From contig JBHEKY010000028.1 of assembly GCA_041859095.1 (NCBI GenBank), forward strand, positions 171,039-235,038: a DNA stretch of 64,000 nucleotides. Direction: 5' to 3'. Positions 17,002 through 26,055 of the stretch are shown one piece after another (positions within the stretch are counted from its first letter, which is position 1; every line of letters begins with the position of its first letter). This DNA is from UBA1422 sp041859095. Its GTDB lineage: Bacteria > Bacillota > Clostridia > Peptostreptococcales > Anaerovoracaceae. The notes beneath the pieces were generated by a model. It saw only the letters and a program-made list of their open reading frames with translations. It had not been told where the DNA came from and made no database searches. The position numbers were made by a program, and so were the translations under genes.

Positions 17002-17340
17002 ATGTCAATTGCATCAGATCTTATCAGGGGACATACCGATACCATCATCCTAGCGCAGCTCCAAAATGGAGACAGCTATGGGTATGAAATCAACAAAGCC
17101 ATCAGAGACAAAACGGAAAACCGGTATGAACTCAAAGAAGCCACCTTATACTCAGCCTTTAAGCGGCTGGAAGAGGCGGGTTGCATCAGCGCTTATTGGG
17201 GAGATGAGCGAAGCGGCGCACGAAGAAGGTATTACACCATTACTCCCCTTGGCAGGCAGACATATGAACGCTTGCTGGTGGACTGGGAGTCTGCCAAACA
17301 TCTTATCGATAAGCTCATTGTGAAGGAGGAATCAAAATGA
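17002..17340 (+). CDS. PadR-family transcriptional regulator
   Basis: 112 residues, the short (subfamily 2) PadR form. A winged helix, IILAQLQNGDSYGYEINKAIRDK…LKEATLYSAFKRLEEAG, is followed by RRYYTITPLGRQTYERL and a short dimerisation helix. It overlaps the next gene by 4 bp (ATGA). The trio PadR / DUF1700-like membrane protein / DUF4097 protein is a recurrent Firmicutes envelope-stress-type operon in which PadR represses its own operon. Confidence 0.9.
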   Translation: MSIASDLIRGHTDTIILAQLQNGDSYGYEINKAIRDKTENRYELKEATLYSAFKRLEEAGCISAYWGDERSGARRRYYTITPLGRQTYERLLVDWESAKHLIDKLIVKEESK

Positions 17341-17984
17341 ATAACAGACTAAGAGAATATATAGACAACCTCTTTGCCACAGCGCCTTCCAACAGGAAGG
17401 CAGTGGAAGTCAAAGAAGAAATCCTGCAAAACCTGACTGACAAATATAATGATTTGATTGCCGAGGGAAAAAGCGAAGATGTGGCATTCAACATTGCTGT
17501 TGCCAGCATCGGCGACGTGAGCGACTTAATCAGAGAGCTTCAGGGCTTGCCTCAGCAGTATAACAGAATGTCCGAAGAAAATGACAAACAAAAGCAGCGA
17601 ACCGCACTAATGACAGCCATCGCAATTGGCCTGTATATTTTCAGCCCGGTTCCGGTGATTCTGCTCCAAAACGAAATGGGTGTTGTTTTCCTGTTCGTCT
17701 GCATCGCCGTTGCAACAGGCATTCTGGTGTTCAACGGTATCACCAAATCCAAGAACCAGCAAGTGCCAGATACCATGGTGGAAGAATTCAAAGAATGGCG
17801 TGAGCGAAACAGCGGCAAGAATCAACTTCAAAAATCTGTATTGTCAGCCATCTGGGCTGTTGGCGTTGTCATTTACTTCCTGATTAGTTTCAGCACCGGC
17901 GCCTGGTATATCACTTGGGTCATTTTCCTAATCATCGCAGCGGTTGAAGGCATCGTCAAAGCCGTGTTTGACATGAGCAAATAG
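17337..17984 (+). CDS. DUF1700-like / permease-prefix-domain membrane protein
   Basis: 215 residues. The N-terminal ~75 residues form a helical cytosolic domain (REYIDNLFATAPSNRKAVEVKEEI…DVAFNIAVASIGDVSDLIREL), recognisable as the permease-prefix/DUF1700 helical bundle. Four hydrophobic helices follow (about 88-106, 108-126, 163-182, 184-206). In related operons this protein sits between PadR and a DUF4097 protein. Mechanism unknown. Confidence 0.8.
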   Translation: MNNRLREYIDNLFATAPSNRKAVEVKEEILQNLTDKYNDLIAEGKSEDVAFNIAVASIGDVSDLIRELQGLPQQYNRMSEENDKQKQRTALMTAIAIGLYIFSPVPVILLQNEMGVVFLFVCIAVATGILVFNGITKSKNQQVPDTMVEEFKEWRERNSGKNQLQKSVLSAIWAVGVVIYFLISFSTGAWYITWVIFLIIAAVEGIVKAVFDMSK

Positions 17985-18003
17985 GAGAAAGGGAGGACAT
18001 AAA

Positions 18004-18903
18004 ATGAAAACATCTGCACTAATTCGAATATTTGTTTATACCTTCATTGCACTGGTGCTGACCGGAATACTGATCTGGGGCGTCGGTGGCAATCACAACA
18101 TCAACTTTTTTAGCTTCAACATCGGCAATCTTTTTGGTGGAACCGGAATCGGCTACAATGACGATAATTATAAGATCGGAGCAGGAGAAGTGTCCACTAA
18201 TCAAGTCAACGAAATTGAAGTTAACTGGACAGCAGGAGATGTAAAAATCATTCCGTATATCGGAGATGGGACCAGTTCTGACGTCATCTTTTTCACCGAA
18301 GAAAGTGGCACCAAGCTGGAAGAGAGATACGAAATGCGTTACAAGGTTGAAGATGGCGTGCTTAAAATCATGTTTGCAAAACCTAATGTAAAGTTCCAGG
18401 GTATCTTTAAATCCCTTGACAAAGATTTAGAGATTAATGTGCCGGTTGGAACCGAATTGTCGGATATCACCATTGACACCGTATCAGCAAATATCGACTT
18501 GGATAACATCACAGTCAATAATCAATTCAAGTTGGAGACAATTTCCGGTGATATTGATGGTACGCTGTTAATCGCAGACACCATGGAGGCGGAAACAGTT
18601 AGTGGCGATATTCATTGGACCGATGCAACGATTAGAACGGTATCGGCAGAATCGGTATCTGGAAAAATTAATGTGGCCTTCAAAAGAATACCAAGCGACA
18701 TTCAAATGGAAACCGTCAGTGGTAACATGACGCTGGGCTTGCCCGAAAATGAAGGGTTCAAAGTAGAATATGATAAAGTCAGCGGAAATTTTGACTGTGA
18801 ATTCAACGTTCAAATCAACAAAGACATGGCAACATACAAAAACGGGGAAGCTAAAATCAAATTCGAAACAGTCAGTGGTAACATGAAGATACTTGCCCTT
18901 TAA
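18004..18903 (+). CDS. DUF4097 beta-repeat surface protein
   Basis: 299 residues. One N-terminal helix (about 10-30) anchors it in the membrane. From about residue 60 onward, beta-strand repeats recur with the signature (E)TVSG(N/D/K)I: TVSANIDLDNI, TISGDIDG, TVSGDIHW, SVSGKINV, TVSGNMTL, KVSGNFDC, TVSGNMKI. This is the DUF4097 'putative adhesin' right-handed beta solenoid. It ends the PadR operon 19 bp downstream of the DUF1700 gene. Outward display is inferred from the N-terminal helix. Confidence 0.88.
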   Translation: MKTSALIRIFVYTFIALVLTGILIWGVGGNHNINFFSFNIGNLFGGTGIGYNDDNYKIGAGEVSTNQVNEIEVNWTAGDVKIIPYIGDGTSSDVIFFTEESGTKLEERYEMRYKVEDGVLKIMFAKPNVKFQGIFKSLDKDLEINVPVGTELSDITIDTVSANIDLDNITVNNQFKLETISGDIDGTLLIADTMEAETVSGDIHWTDATIRTVSAESVSGKINVAFKRIPSDIQMETVSGNMTLGLPENEGFKVEYDKVSGNFDCEFNVQINKDMATYKNGEAKIKFETVSGNMKILAL

Positions 18904-18940
18904 AAGATTAACAGTGCGGTTGCCAGAATACAAAACAAAA

Positions 18941-18992
18941 AAATGCACCTACCATGCCAAATGAATTGATCCGGCGATGGTGGGTGCATTTT
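18941..18992. terminator. bidirectional terminator between convergent genes
   Basis: AAATGCACC-TACCAT-GCC pairs with GGC-GATGGT-GGGTGCATTT across a ~14-nt loop, with A-rich and T-rich flanks on either side. It serves both the DUF4097 operon and the gene at 19007. Confidence 0.8.
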
Positions 18993-19006
18993 TCGTATGA
19001 CTGAAA

Positions 19007-20218
19007 TTACTCAAAGTAGCTAGGATTTTTCCCGTCCCAGACCACTGCTTTGAAGTGAGCCTGATCGGTGGCACCTTCGGTGCTAATAATCAGTACCTTA
19101 GCCGTTTCATCAAAATGAAGTTGCTCTTTAAAATCCGCCAGGTCGGGGTTTCTCATAATTTCACGGACTAAGCCTGCACCGACTGCTCCGCTTTCGCCAG
19201 AGATGATTTTGGGATCTCCATCTATGGGATTCGCCAGCATCCGCATGCCTTCCGCAGCCACATAGTCAGGGCATGTGATAAATGCATCGGCATAGGCATC
19301 AATGATTTTCCAACTGATGATGCTGGGTTCCCCGCAGGCTAATCCTGCCATGATGGTCGGCATATCTCCTTCCACAAAGTGAACAATGCCATCATCAATT
19401 TTGGCGGATTTGTAGTGGCATGCGGCTTTGGTTGGTTCGACGATTACTGTGATGGGACGAGCATCTCCGTAGGTGGAAGTAAAATATCCCAACACGGCGC
19501 CGGCATAAGAGCCGACCCCTGCCTGAAGAAATATGTGGGTGGGTTTTTCATCTCCCACAGCCACAAGGCTGTCATGGATTTCATCAGCCAGCGTCATATA
19601 TCCCTGCATAATCCAGGAAGGAATCGTTTCGTAACCTTCCCAGGCAGTGTCTTGAACCAGAGTCCATCCATTGGCAGCCGCGTCACGCTCGGCCATATGT
19701 ACAGCCCCGTCGTAGTTGAGTTTTGTAATATGGGCATCGGCATTTTCCGCCAGAATATTATCCAATCTTTCCTGCGCGCTACCTTTTGGCATGTACACGA
19801 CTGAACGGTACCCAAGTTTGTTGACAAACCATGCCAAACCACGACCATGATTTCCGTCGGTGGCGGTGATAAAAGTCATGTTGTCCGGTACCAAAGGGGA
19901 ACTCCCTTTGATGAGTTGATCAAAATCAATGGTTTCAAGAGGTGATTTCATTCTCTCTGCTAAAATGTTAGCGACCGCATAACTGCCACCCAAGGCCTTA
20001 AAAGCATTGAGCCCAAATCGGGAGGATTCGTCCTTGACATACAGTTGCTCGATACCGATTTCTTCAGCCATTCCATCCAATGTGAATAATGCGGTAGGTT
20101 TGTAACCGGGGATTGTTTTATGAAATTGTCTCACCGTTGCAGCAACAGCAACTGAAGCGATAGAAGTGTCCGCACCGGGTCTGGTGCCACGCTTTCGGAT
20201 GATATATTTATAATCCAT
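19007..20218 (-). CDS. dpaL: diaminopropionate ammonia-lyase
   Basis: 403 residues from the ATG at 20218, chosen because GAGGGT precedes it (a GTG 12 nt upstream would include the ribosome site). Fold-type II PLP enzyme: Schiff-base lysine K74 in LNAFKALGGSY, phosphate loop ITATDGNHGRG, and SGESGAVGAG near 345. The SRFGLNAFK context is specific for DpaL/YgeX. It breaks 2,3-diaminopropionate (and poorly serine) into pyruvate and ammonia, a catabolic step for an amino-acid fermenter. It stands alone; no selenium or purine-catabolism genes of the ygeX type neighbour it. Confidence 0.92.
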   Translation of the reverse strand: MDYKYIIRKRGTRPGADTSIASVAVAATVRQFHKTIPGYKPTALFTLDGMAEEIGIEQLYVKDESSRFGLNAFKALGGSYAVANILAERMKSPLETIDFDQLIKGSSPLVPDNMTFITATDGNHGRGLAWFVNKLGYRSVVYMPKGSAQERLDNILAENADAHITKLNYDGAVHMAERDAAANGWTLVQDTAWEGYETIPSWIMQGYMTLADEIHDSLVAVGDEKPTHIFLQAGVGSYAGAVLGYFTSTYGDARPITVIVEPTKAACHYKSAKIDDGIVHFVEGDMPTIMAGLACGEPSIISWKIIDAYADAFITCPDYVAAEGMRMLANPIDGDPKIISGESGAVGAGLVREIMRNPDLADFKEQLHFDETAKVLIISTEGATDQAHFKAVVWDGKNPSYFE

Positions 20219-20311
20219 TTGTACCCTCACGATTTCGGTTTCTTAAACTATTGGCGGTGGCTGATGGAATCATTATACATGGAAAAAACAATTCGGAAAA
20301 GAATAAAAAAA

Positions 20312-20370
20312 TAGTTGCAAAAGCAACTAAAAAGGTTTCGCATTCAATATAGTTGCAAAGCAACTATATT
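20312..20370 (+). promoter_or_regulatory. two palindromes, candidate MarR-family operators
   Basis: TAGTTGC-AAAA-GCAACTA (20312-20329) and AATATAGTTGC-AAA-GCAACTATATT (20346-20370, perfect 11-bp arms) share the core AGTTGC…GCAACT, a typical MarR-type operator form. They sit just before a start codon with a GAGG ribosome site (20388), so they would repress whatever gene stood there. Confidence 0.68.
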
Positions 20371-20387
20371 AAGAAAGTGAGGTCCAA

Positions 20388-20685
20388 ATGGATAAATGTG
20401 CATGTACCGGTCGGAATATCATGGCCACCTATATGTTTAGTCAAACCACCCACTTTGATGGGGACCATACGGGATGAAATCCCCGATGTGTTTGAACAGA
20501 CTCAACAGCAGTATCAAAGCGAGATCAAAGACGAAGCACCAGCCATCGAAAAAGTATTCCAAACCACCATCAATGACGGCTTTGCAAATCTATACATCTG
20601 TGTTATGGTATTTAATATCATAGGATTCGCAATCCTACTATTTTATAAGGACCCCAAAAAGAAGGCGGCTACAGTTATATCATAA
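20388..20685 (+). pseudogene. remnant of a multidrug MFS (DHA2-like) transporter
   Basis: A good start (ATG at 20388 after GAGGTCC) opens only a 29-codon frame that ends in TGA at 20475-20477. In another frame, from the ATG at 20458 to the stop at 20685, reads MGTIRDEIPDVFEQTQQQYQ… then a single helix FANLYICVMVFNIIGFAILLF and a KDPKKK tail. That looks like the last extracellular loop and last helix of a 14-helix drug exporter. The rest of the transporter is absent, so this is most likely an internal deletion that joined the start to the C-terminal tail out of frame. It could instead be a small single-pass protein. Confidence 0.5.
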
Positions 20686-20727
20686 ATCAACCGGTGAATG
20701 TCCGGTTCAAAATAAGGAGGAATTGAT

Positions 20728-21117
20728 ATGCAAGTATATTACTTCACCAGAACTCATCGCAGCGAGAAAATCGCCCAGGAACTGGCGGACAGGTATGGCG
20801 TCACCGCTAATAAAATCGACGACGGAAAATCCTGGAAGGGTATCTTCGGTTTCATTCGCGCCGGAATGATGGCATCCCAAAAGAAAAGCCTGCCGGCACA
20901 GTACGAACCAATCAAGGAAGGCGAAACCATTTTGCTGAGTTTTCCACTTTGGGCATCTAATATGCCCCCGGCAGTTAGATCTTTCGTCAATGAAGTAGGG
21001 AGAGATAGAATCATCTGCCTGCCCACATCCGGTGGCGGTAATTTTGCCGATCCCCAAGGGTTTGTCAAGGTTATTGAATTGTCTGGCAAGGAAATCGAAG
21101 CACCGAAAGAACTGTAG
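20728..21117 (+). CDS. small flavodoxin-family protein
   Basis: 129 residues. YYFTRTHRSEKIAQELADRYG is a flavodoxin-like FMN phosphate loop, and ILLSFPLWASNMPPAVRSFVNEV matches the second FMN-contacting loop. Probably an FMN-binding redox protein. Start after AAGGAGG. It ends TAG-GCA-TGA, so an amber read-through would add only one residue beyond the amber codon. Confidence 0.75.
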   Translation: MQVYYFTRTHRSEKIAQELADRYGVTANKIDDGKSWKGIFGFIRAGMMASQKKSLPAQYEPIKEGETILLSFPLWASNMPPAVRSFVNEVGRDRIICLPTSGGGNFADPQGFVKVIELSGKEIEAPKEL

Positions 21118-21157
21118 GCATGAGCCATACATTAGCAACCACAAGTTTCAAGAAATT

Positions 21158-21188
21158 AAAAGGACTCCCGAAATTTGGGAGTCCTTTT
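21158..21188 (+). terminator. rho-independent terminator
   Basis: 12-bp stem AAAAGGACTCCC / GGGAGTCCTTTT with a 7-nt loop; the right arm ends in TTTT. Confidence 0.85.
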
Positions 21189-21237
21189 GTATTTTGTTTC
21201 AATTATGCCAGGTTATTTAGCCAGCCAGATTGACTGA

Positions 21238-21831
21238 TTATGCGGCTAACCAGATGGTGTTTCCGCCACCGAAGGCCTCCCGGACAATCATGGATGCCAC
21301 AGATCTAGTAGCTTGCAGGGATCCAAGCAGGTCGTTATGGAAACTTTCGTTGCTGTCCTCATAGAATTTATGCAACTCGTCCAGATAGTTCATGACTTGT
21401 TCCGGCTTGGAAAAATCCAGCCAAGACATGGGCATGATTTTTTTCTGACCAAGGATGGTTTCTTCAAACACTTGATGCAGGCTGTTTTCGTACTTAATGT
21501 GGTCAATGATATGGTGCTTGTACGTAAGCCTGTCATTGTGGGGTGCGCAAAAATAGTCTGCAACATAATGGGTCACGATGCCTATTTTTTTGGATACACT
21601 GGCAACCGCTGCGCGGTTGTCTTGTACCAAACCGCCGGAGAGGCTTGATATCTCGCCACATATAGTTTGGAATGATTGAGGTTTGAAATGCTTGAGTTTG
21701 GGGAGCCCGGAATAAATATCCGGTTTGATGCTTCCATAAATCAAGTTATTTTTGTTCAGCTTAATATTATGATCCTTCAGCACATCTTCATAGATGATGC
21801 TGGCTATGATCGCATGGGTTTGTGGTAACAA
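21238..21831 (-). CDS. zinc-dependent phospholipase C-like protein
   Basis: 197 residues starting at TTG (21831) with AAAGG upstream; no in-frame ATG is nearby. The conserved metal-ligand pattern is visible: N-terminal PQTHAIIA, then IYGSIKPDI, VTHYVADYFCAPH (HxxxD…H), and a later HIIDHIKYE. This is the zinc-dependent PLC/S1-P1 nuclease-like helical fold common in Clostridia as a cytosolic protein without signal peptide. Enzymatic activity on phospholipids is not assured. Confidence 0.75.
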   Translation of the reverse strand: MLPQTHAIIASIIYEDVLKDHNIKLNKNNLIYGSIKPDIYSGLPKLKHFKPQSFQTICGEISSLSGGLVQDNRAAVASVSKKIGIVTHYVADYFCAPHNDRLTYKHHIIDHIKYENSLHQVFEETILGQKKIMPMSWLDFSKPEQVMNYLDELHKFYEDSNESFHNDLLGSLQATRSVASMIVREAFGGGNTIWLAA

Positions 21832-21935
21832 AGGCTCGCCTTTCAGTTGTTGTGTGACAATACCTGGCCATTATACATCAGGGGAATCGGGGTTGCAATC
21901 ATTTTTGTAATGTATACAAGAAGCACACACAAATG

Positions 21936-22382
21936 CTACCTTTCCCCCCACCGATACTTTTTATTTTGCTTTAATTTTTCAAGATCGCAGTGGAGACAGA
22001 GGCCGTTGTGGCAACTTATGATTCCGCCACATTGATTGCATTTCCAAGCGGTTTCTTCCTTTTGAAGGAACGCCTCCATTCCACGCCCCTGGATGAATTC
22101 TAAGTTTTCAATCAAGCTCATATGATATTTGGTTCGATATCTTGTGTCTAAGGCCTTCAACCGTTTGCATGGAAAATCCGGGCATTCGGTGCAAAACCGA
22201 ACCAGTCCCTTGCCAACTTTGCCGCACTGATCTTTCATAAACAAGCAATGCTTTCCTCTGGGGATACAGCCGGGACAATAGCGCCTGTGAAACCCTTCTT
22301 TATTGATGTCGTTTTGCATGGCCAGATAACTGACACACAAAGCGCAGTTCATGCCACATGGGGCAATCATTTTTTCTTCCAT
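21936..22382 (-). CDS. DUF3795 cysteine-rich protein
   Basis: 148 residues from the ATG at 22382, preceded by GGAGG. The sequence MEEKMIAPCGMNCALCVSYLA begins the DUF3795 domain, and cysteines recur as CPGCIPRGKHC, CTECPDFPC, CNQCGG and CLHC. The family binds metal (zinc or iron-sulfur) through these clusters; no reaction is known. Its start is 17 bp after the VanZ stop, so the two are probably co-transcribed. Confidence 0.82.
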   Translation of the reverse strand: MEEKMIAPCGMNCALCVSYLAMQNDINKEGFHRRYCPGCIPRGKHCLFMKDQCGKVGKGLVRFCTECPDFPCKRLKALDTRYRTKYHMSLIENLEFIQGRGMEAFLQKEETAWKCNQCGGIISCHNGLCLHCDLEKLKQNKKYRWGER

Positions 22383-22398
22383 ATAATCCTCCGGGTTT

Positions 22399-23025
22399 TC
22401 AATACCCTTCATCACCAAACGCTTCTCTTGGCGGGCGTGGTGTGCTACGTTCAAAGATTTCCCTGATGTAATTCATCAGGCTTTCTCCCTCGCTTTGATC
22501 AGGAAATAGCTCCAATACCAAAGAGGCCACGATACGGAAAATAAGATATCCCAAGGCAATGCCGAATGAATACACCAGGTAGTCGTTGATGTCGATGAGA
22601 CGCCAAGTATATCCAGCAGAAATAAGACCGCTGAGAAATTGAATGAGTTCAATCATGACGCCCGGAATGAGTATTGCGGGAATCATGTGCTTGACATTGG
22701 GAATCTTCCGCATGAAAGGAATCGCAAATCCGAAAGGAATCAACATGCAAAGATTCATGAGACTTTCCCATTTTAAGAGGTCGACAAAAGGAATGCAGCG
22801 AATGGATTGCCACAGGTTAGGCGGAAATTCATGACCGAAATAGGCTAGTGGAAAGATGGTATTGCTGCATAGCGCGATTAGGTAAAGAGAAAAGAAGCCG
22901 TAGAAGATAAGATAAAGTCTGTTCTTGGATAGCTTATTCTTGAGGTACCAGCCCACAAGAGCAAAAATCAGAATCAATCCCAGAAAAGCAAAAATGTCAA
23001 AATCGATAACCATTGCAACCCCCAT
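22399..23025 (-). CDS. VanZ-like membrane protein
   Basis: 208 residues with five hydrophobic helices. IPFVDLLKWESLMNLCMLIPFGFAIPFM and VMIELIQFLSG…IDINDYLVYSFGIALGYLIF are the VanZ family core (N…PFG, E..Q, D..D). VanZ itself confers low-level teicoplanin resistance; the function of general homologs is unknown. The start may be the ATG at 23025 or the one 12 nt later at 23013. Confidence 0.85.
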   Translation of the reverse strand: MGVAMVIDFDIFAFLGLILIFALVGWYLKNKLSKNRLYLIFYGFFSLYLIALCSNTIFPLAYFGHEFPPNLWQSIRCIPFVDLLKWESLMNLCMLIPFGFAIPFMRKIPNVKHMIPAILIPGVMIELIQFLSGLISAGYTWRLIDINDYLVYSFGIALGYLIFRIVASLVLELFPDQSEGESLMNYIREIFERSTPRPPREAFGDEGY

Positions 23026-23156
23026 TCTCTGATAAAGATATATTAGTATGAAGATACAAACTATGGGTACATTTTAACAAGAATGAAAGGTACAATCAAG
23101 TGTAAAAACCGTCATCCGTGGTATAACAACATAAATACCAAAAGGAGGAAGAGACC

Positions 23157-23585
23157 ATGAAAAAAACAACGATTCCGGTTCTATCATTATCGGTATTGCT
23201 GGCACTATTAATAGCCCTAACACTTACAGGTTGTGGCACAACCAAAGCCCCCGCAGATAATGAATCACCGACCGTTGCGAATATCACTGCAGAGGAAGGG
23301 AAAGCGATGTTGGAAGAAGACTCAACCATCGTCCTTGTGGATGTACGCACAGAAGCCGAATTCACGGAAGAACGTATCCCTGGAGCATTGCTCGTACCGA
23401 TAGATGACCTTGAGAGCTTGGCACCGGAAATGATACCGGACAAGGAAGCAACTTATATCATCTATTGTAGATCCGGGAACCGAAGTGCAACTGCAGCCCA
23501 GCAGCTAATCGATATGGGCTATCAAAAAATCTATGATATGGGGGGCATCATCGACTGGCCGTATGAGACGGAAACTGGTCTTTAA
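23157..23585 (+). CDS. rhodanese-domain lipoprotein
   Basis: 142 residues. A lipoprotein signal peptide has hydrophobic residues 8-22 and lipobox LTGC, with C26 lipidated. A single rhodanese domain follows with VLVDVRTEAEFTEERIPGALLVP and the active-site loop CRSGNRS (C104 catalytic). It is a surface-anchored sulfurtransferase, role unknown, perhaps in sulfide or cyanide handling. Ribosome site AAAGGAGG; an extended -10 (GTGG-TATAAC, 23122-23127) lies upstream. Divergent from VanZ. Confidence 0.9.
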   Translation: MKKTTIPVLSLSVLLALLIALTLTGCGTTKAPADNESPTVANITAEEGKAMLEEDSTIVLVDVRTEAEFTEERIPGALLVPIDDLESLAPEMIPDKEATYIIYCRSGNRSATAAQQLIDMGYQKIYDMGGIIDWPYETETGL

Positions 23586-23623
23586 ATTACGAAAGAACAG
23601 AAGACAGAATTTGAGGCAAAAAG

Positions 23624-23667
23624 AAGCACCTACAGAAGAGGAAATAAATCCTATTTTGTAGGTGCTT
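23624..23667. terminator. terminator between convergent genes
   Basis: AAGCACCTACA (23624-23634) and TGTAGGTGCTT (23657-23667) form an 11-bp stem. On the minus strand it is followed by a T-rich tail, so it mainly serves the gene at 23687. Confidence 0.78.
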
Positions 23668-23686
23668 GTGGTTGTATTTTATTTTA

Positions 23687-25687
23687 CTACCAGGACGAGC
23701 CTCCGCCACCGCCGGAACCGCCACCGGATGAACCTCCGCCGGAGCTTCCGCCTGAAGAACCGGATGACATAGACGTTGATGCAGTAGCCATGGTCGAATT
23801 CATAAACGCACCAAATGATGTAACGCTAAATGCTGTGCTGCCGTCATACCAATCAGGTGACTGCAGCCCGATGGTTTCAAACTGTTCAATCCATTTTTCT
23901 GACACGCCAAGCACATAGGCATAAGGCAGGATGCTGTAGAAATATTCAGGATCCTGAAATACCAACTTTTCAAGCTTAGGCTTTTCTGCAGTTTCTAAAA
24001 AGGTCCGGAACCCTTTGATCTTGCCAAGGATTTCGTTACCATAGGCAGTTCTTTTGGGCATCGATATAAACAATATCACTATGACAAATACACATACCAA
24101 CCCTACAGCATATGCCGCCAGGGAAAGAGGTGCCACCAAAAGTGAAGGCAGAACCGTGGTTGCCCAGGGAACGCCGCCAAAGCCAAGACCCCACACCAGC
24201 CCAAATAGTTTAACACCCACTTTTGTCTTTCCAAAGACCATTGCAAATAGCACGGTAAATCCAATACCAGGGAAAAGAAGTCCTATCAACAATAATTCGC
24301 CGCCACCGTATGAGACTACCGGTGGTATCGTTATGAATCCATAAATAGCAAGTAACATTCCGATGTAGTAGATTCCTTTTCCTAAGGAAGTTTTTTCATA
24401 TATTGTATATTTGTTTTCTTTTTTGTTTAGGTTTTGCAGAATTTTGTTGGTTGTGATGTAAAAGTTATTTGTAAGATCTTCTGACATCACTTCGTCTCTG
24501 CTTGCGCTTGGAGTCTCCTTAAGCGGTTGATTTTTTGTCTTGATCAAGCTGATGAGGTCAGAAAGATTCCATGACTTAGGAACGCTAAAAAGCCCTGACA
24601 GGAAAATCCGCTCGTTCTCATTGTCTCCATCATATTCTTTCATCTTAGTTAATTTAAACGCTTTTGATTTTGCAAATAATGAGTGCTCTTCAACCTCGGA
24701 GATTTTGAGGTAACCTTTATTTGCCAGATAAATTAGTAATGAAATAACGTCTTTTGTTTCTGCGCTTCCTTTATATAGGTATCCAAGCTCTGCACTATTG
24801 AATCCTTCCGGCGGATAGAATTCAACGGTTTCAACCACATGGTCGTCTTTCCCGAATTTCACCCACAAAAAGAACGCAATCAATGCGAATAAAATTGGAA
24901 CGGCAAAGGCCAATAGGGTCATTAAGTCAACCGTATAGCCGGTGTTGACAAAGTATCCTTCCGGTAGCTGAACCCTGATAGTCAGCGCTTCGCCCGGGTT
25001 CAAAATACCGTCATAACTACCCGTAATGACAGTGCCATTTACCTGATATTGAATGCCCGTGCTGTCGGTAGAACCATATTGCCCGCTTGAAAAACCAATC
25101 ATTTCGGCCTCAAAAGCCTTCGGCATAGCGATGCTAAATGTGACATTCCCAATGGCGGTATCCCAACTGTCGCCGATTAGGTTAAAATAAAGTTCGTCAT
25201 AATCTTTGCCCGTGTCTTTTCCTAGGTTATAGGAGTAGCCTATTGTATAGCTTTTCGCTCCTGTCAACGTGACGTTGGGGTCCCCAATTGTTAGAACCTT
25301 ATTCCCATCTGCAAACGAGGTGGAAAAATCGGCATTTACGCTAATGTTGCCTATGATTGCCCGGTTGCTTGAACTTGTTCCATTCAAACGGACGACTTTA
25401 TTCTTCAAGGGTATCATTCTGATAATACCGTGTTTCGACACATTGAAATATGCATCGATGGATTCCGTAATATCCAGCGTGTTATTCTCATTGACAGTCA
25501 CGTCAATATCATAGCGGTCAATCAAATAAGCATACCCACTATAGTCGGGATTTGCACTGAGGTTGCCACCAATAACCAAGTTGGTTGTTTCCGCCAGTGA
25601 AATATCGGTAGCTTTCACAAACCCAAAGGCAACCGCGCAACCAAGTATGACAACCAAAAGCATTAAAGATTTTCTTGATCTTTTCAT
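23687..25687 (-). CDS. DUF2207 domain membrane protein with Gly/Ser-rich tail
   Basis: 666 residues. Signal peptide (residues 5-28), then an extracellular DUF2207 domain (about 50-250: YLIDRYDIDVTVNENNTLDITESI…). A helix lies near 258-275, followed by a cytosolic part (to ~430), two helix pairs (about 440-490 and 500-545) and a second cytosolic part. It ends in SSGGGSGGGGGSSW. This is the standard layout of the family; function unknown. Start ATG with GGAGGGG. The Gly/Ser tail is typical for the family and not an assembly artefact. Confidence 0.88.
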   Translation of the reverse strand: MKRSRKSLMLLVVILGCAVAFGFVKATDISLAETTNLVIGGNLSANPDYSGYAYLIDRYDIDVTVNENNTLDITESIDAYFNVSKHGIIRMIPLKNKVVRLNGTSSSNRAIIGNISVNADFSTSFADGNKVLTIGDPNVTLTGAKSYTIGYSYNLGKDTGKDYDELYFNLIGDSWDTAIGNVTFSIAMPKAFEAEMIGFSSGQYGSTDSTGIQYQVNGTVITGSYDGILNPGEALTIRVQLPEGYFVNTGYTVDLMTLLAFAVPILFALIAFFLWVKFGKDDHVVETVEFYPPEGFNSAELGYLYKGSAETKDVISLLIYLANKGYLKISEVEEHSLFAKSKAFKLTKMKEYDGDNENERIFLSGLFSVPKSWNLSDLISLIKTKNQPLKETPSASRDEVMSEDLTNNFYITTNKILQNLNKKENKYTIYEKTSLGKGIYYIGMLLAIYGFITIPPVVSYGGGELLLIGLLFPGIGFTVLFAMVFGKTKVGVKLFGLVWGLGFGGVPWATTVLPSLLVAPLSLAAYAVGLVCVFVIVILFISMPKRTAYGNEILGKIKGFRTFLETAEKPKLEKLVFQDPEYFYSILPYAYVLGVSEKWIEQFETIGLQSPDWYDGSTAFSVTSFGAFMNSTMATASTSMSSGSSGGSSGGGSSGGGSGGGGGSSW

Positions 25688-25778
25688 AACCCCTCCAACA
25701 TTTTTTACTAATAGTAGTTTAATTGTGTTGACGCATTAAAGCAAGTGTTTCAAATTTAGGTTGTATTACGTATTGTAA

Positions 25779-25958
25779 CCTAAAATAAAACCATCCCAAC
25801 AAAACCTGACAGATGCGCAAAAGACAGCGCTTGAAATAGAGCTCAAAACATTAAAGGACAGTAGCTTGAAAGAGCTGGTTTCATATGGAACCATCACTCA
25901 GGCTCAGTCAGATATTTTGGCAAAGCAAGGACCGGGCAGAGGCGACGGACATAAGTAA
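25779..25958 (+). pseudogene. 5'-truncated remnant of a DUF2680-like gene
   Basis: Open frame without any start codon between TAA (25776-25778) and TAA (25956-25958). It reads …QNLTDAQKTALEIELKTLKD…LKELVSYGTITQAQSDIL, the helical 'LTDAQK…LV..G.ITQ.Q' pattern of DUF2680-type small proteins. The N-terminal half and signal peptide are missing. It lies between DUF2207 and S41 genes on the opposite strand. Confidence 0.55.
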
Positions 25959-26008
25959 TTAGACTACTGAACCGGTAGAGTAATGTATCCCAAAAAAGAA
26001 TAAAAAGA

Positions 26009-26042
26009 AAAAGTTGCATCAGCTTAATCTGATGCAACTTTT
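26009..26042. terminator. strong hairpin terminator, both directions
   Basis: AAAAGTTGCATCAG / CTGATGCAACTTTT, 14-bp perfect stem with loop CTTAAT, A-run before and T-run after. It ends the S41 peptidase transcript on the minus strand. Confidence 0.85.
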
Positions 26043-26055
26043 TTGCTGATATCGT

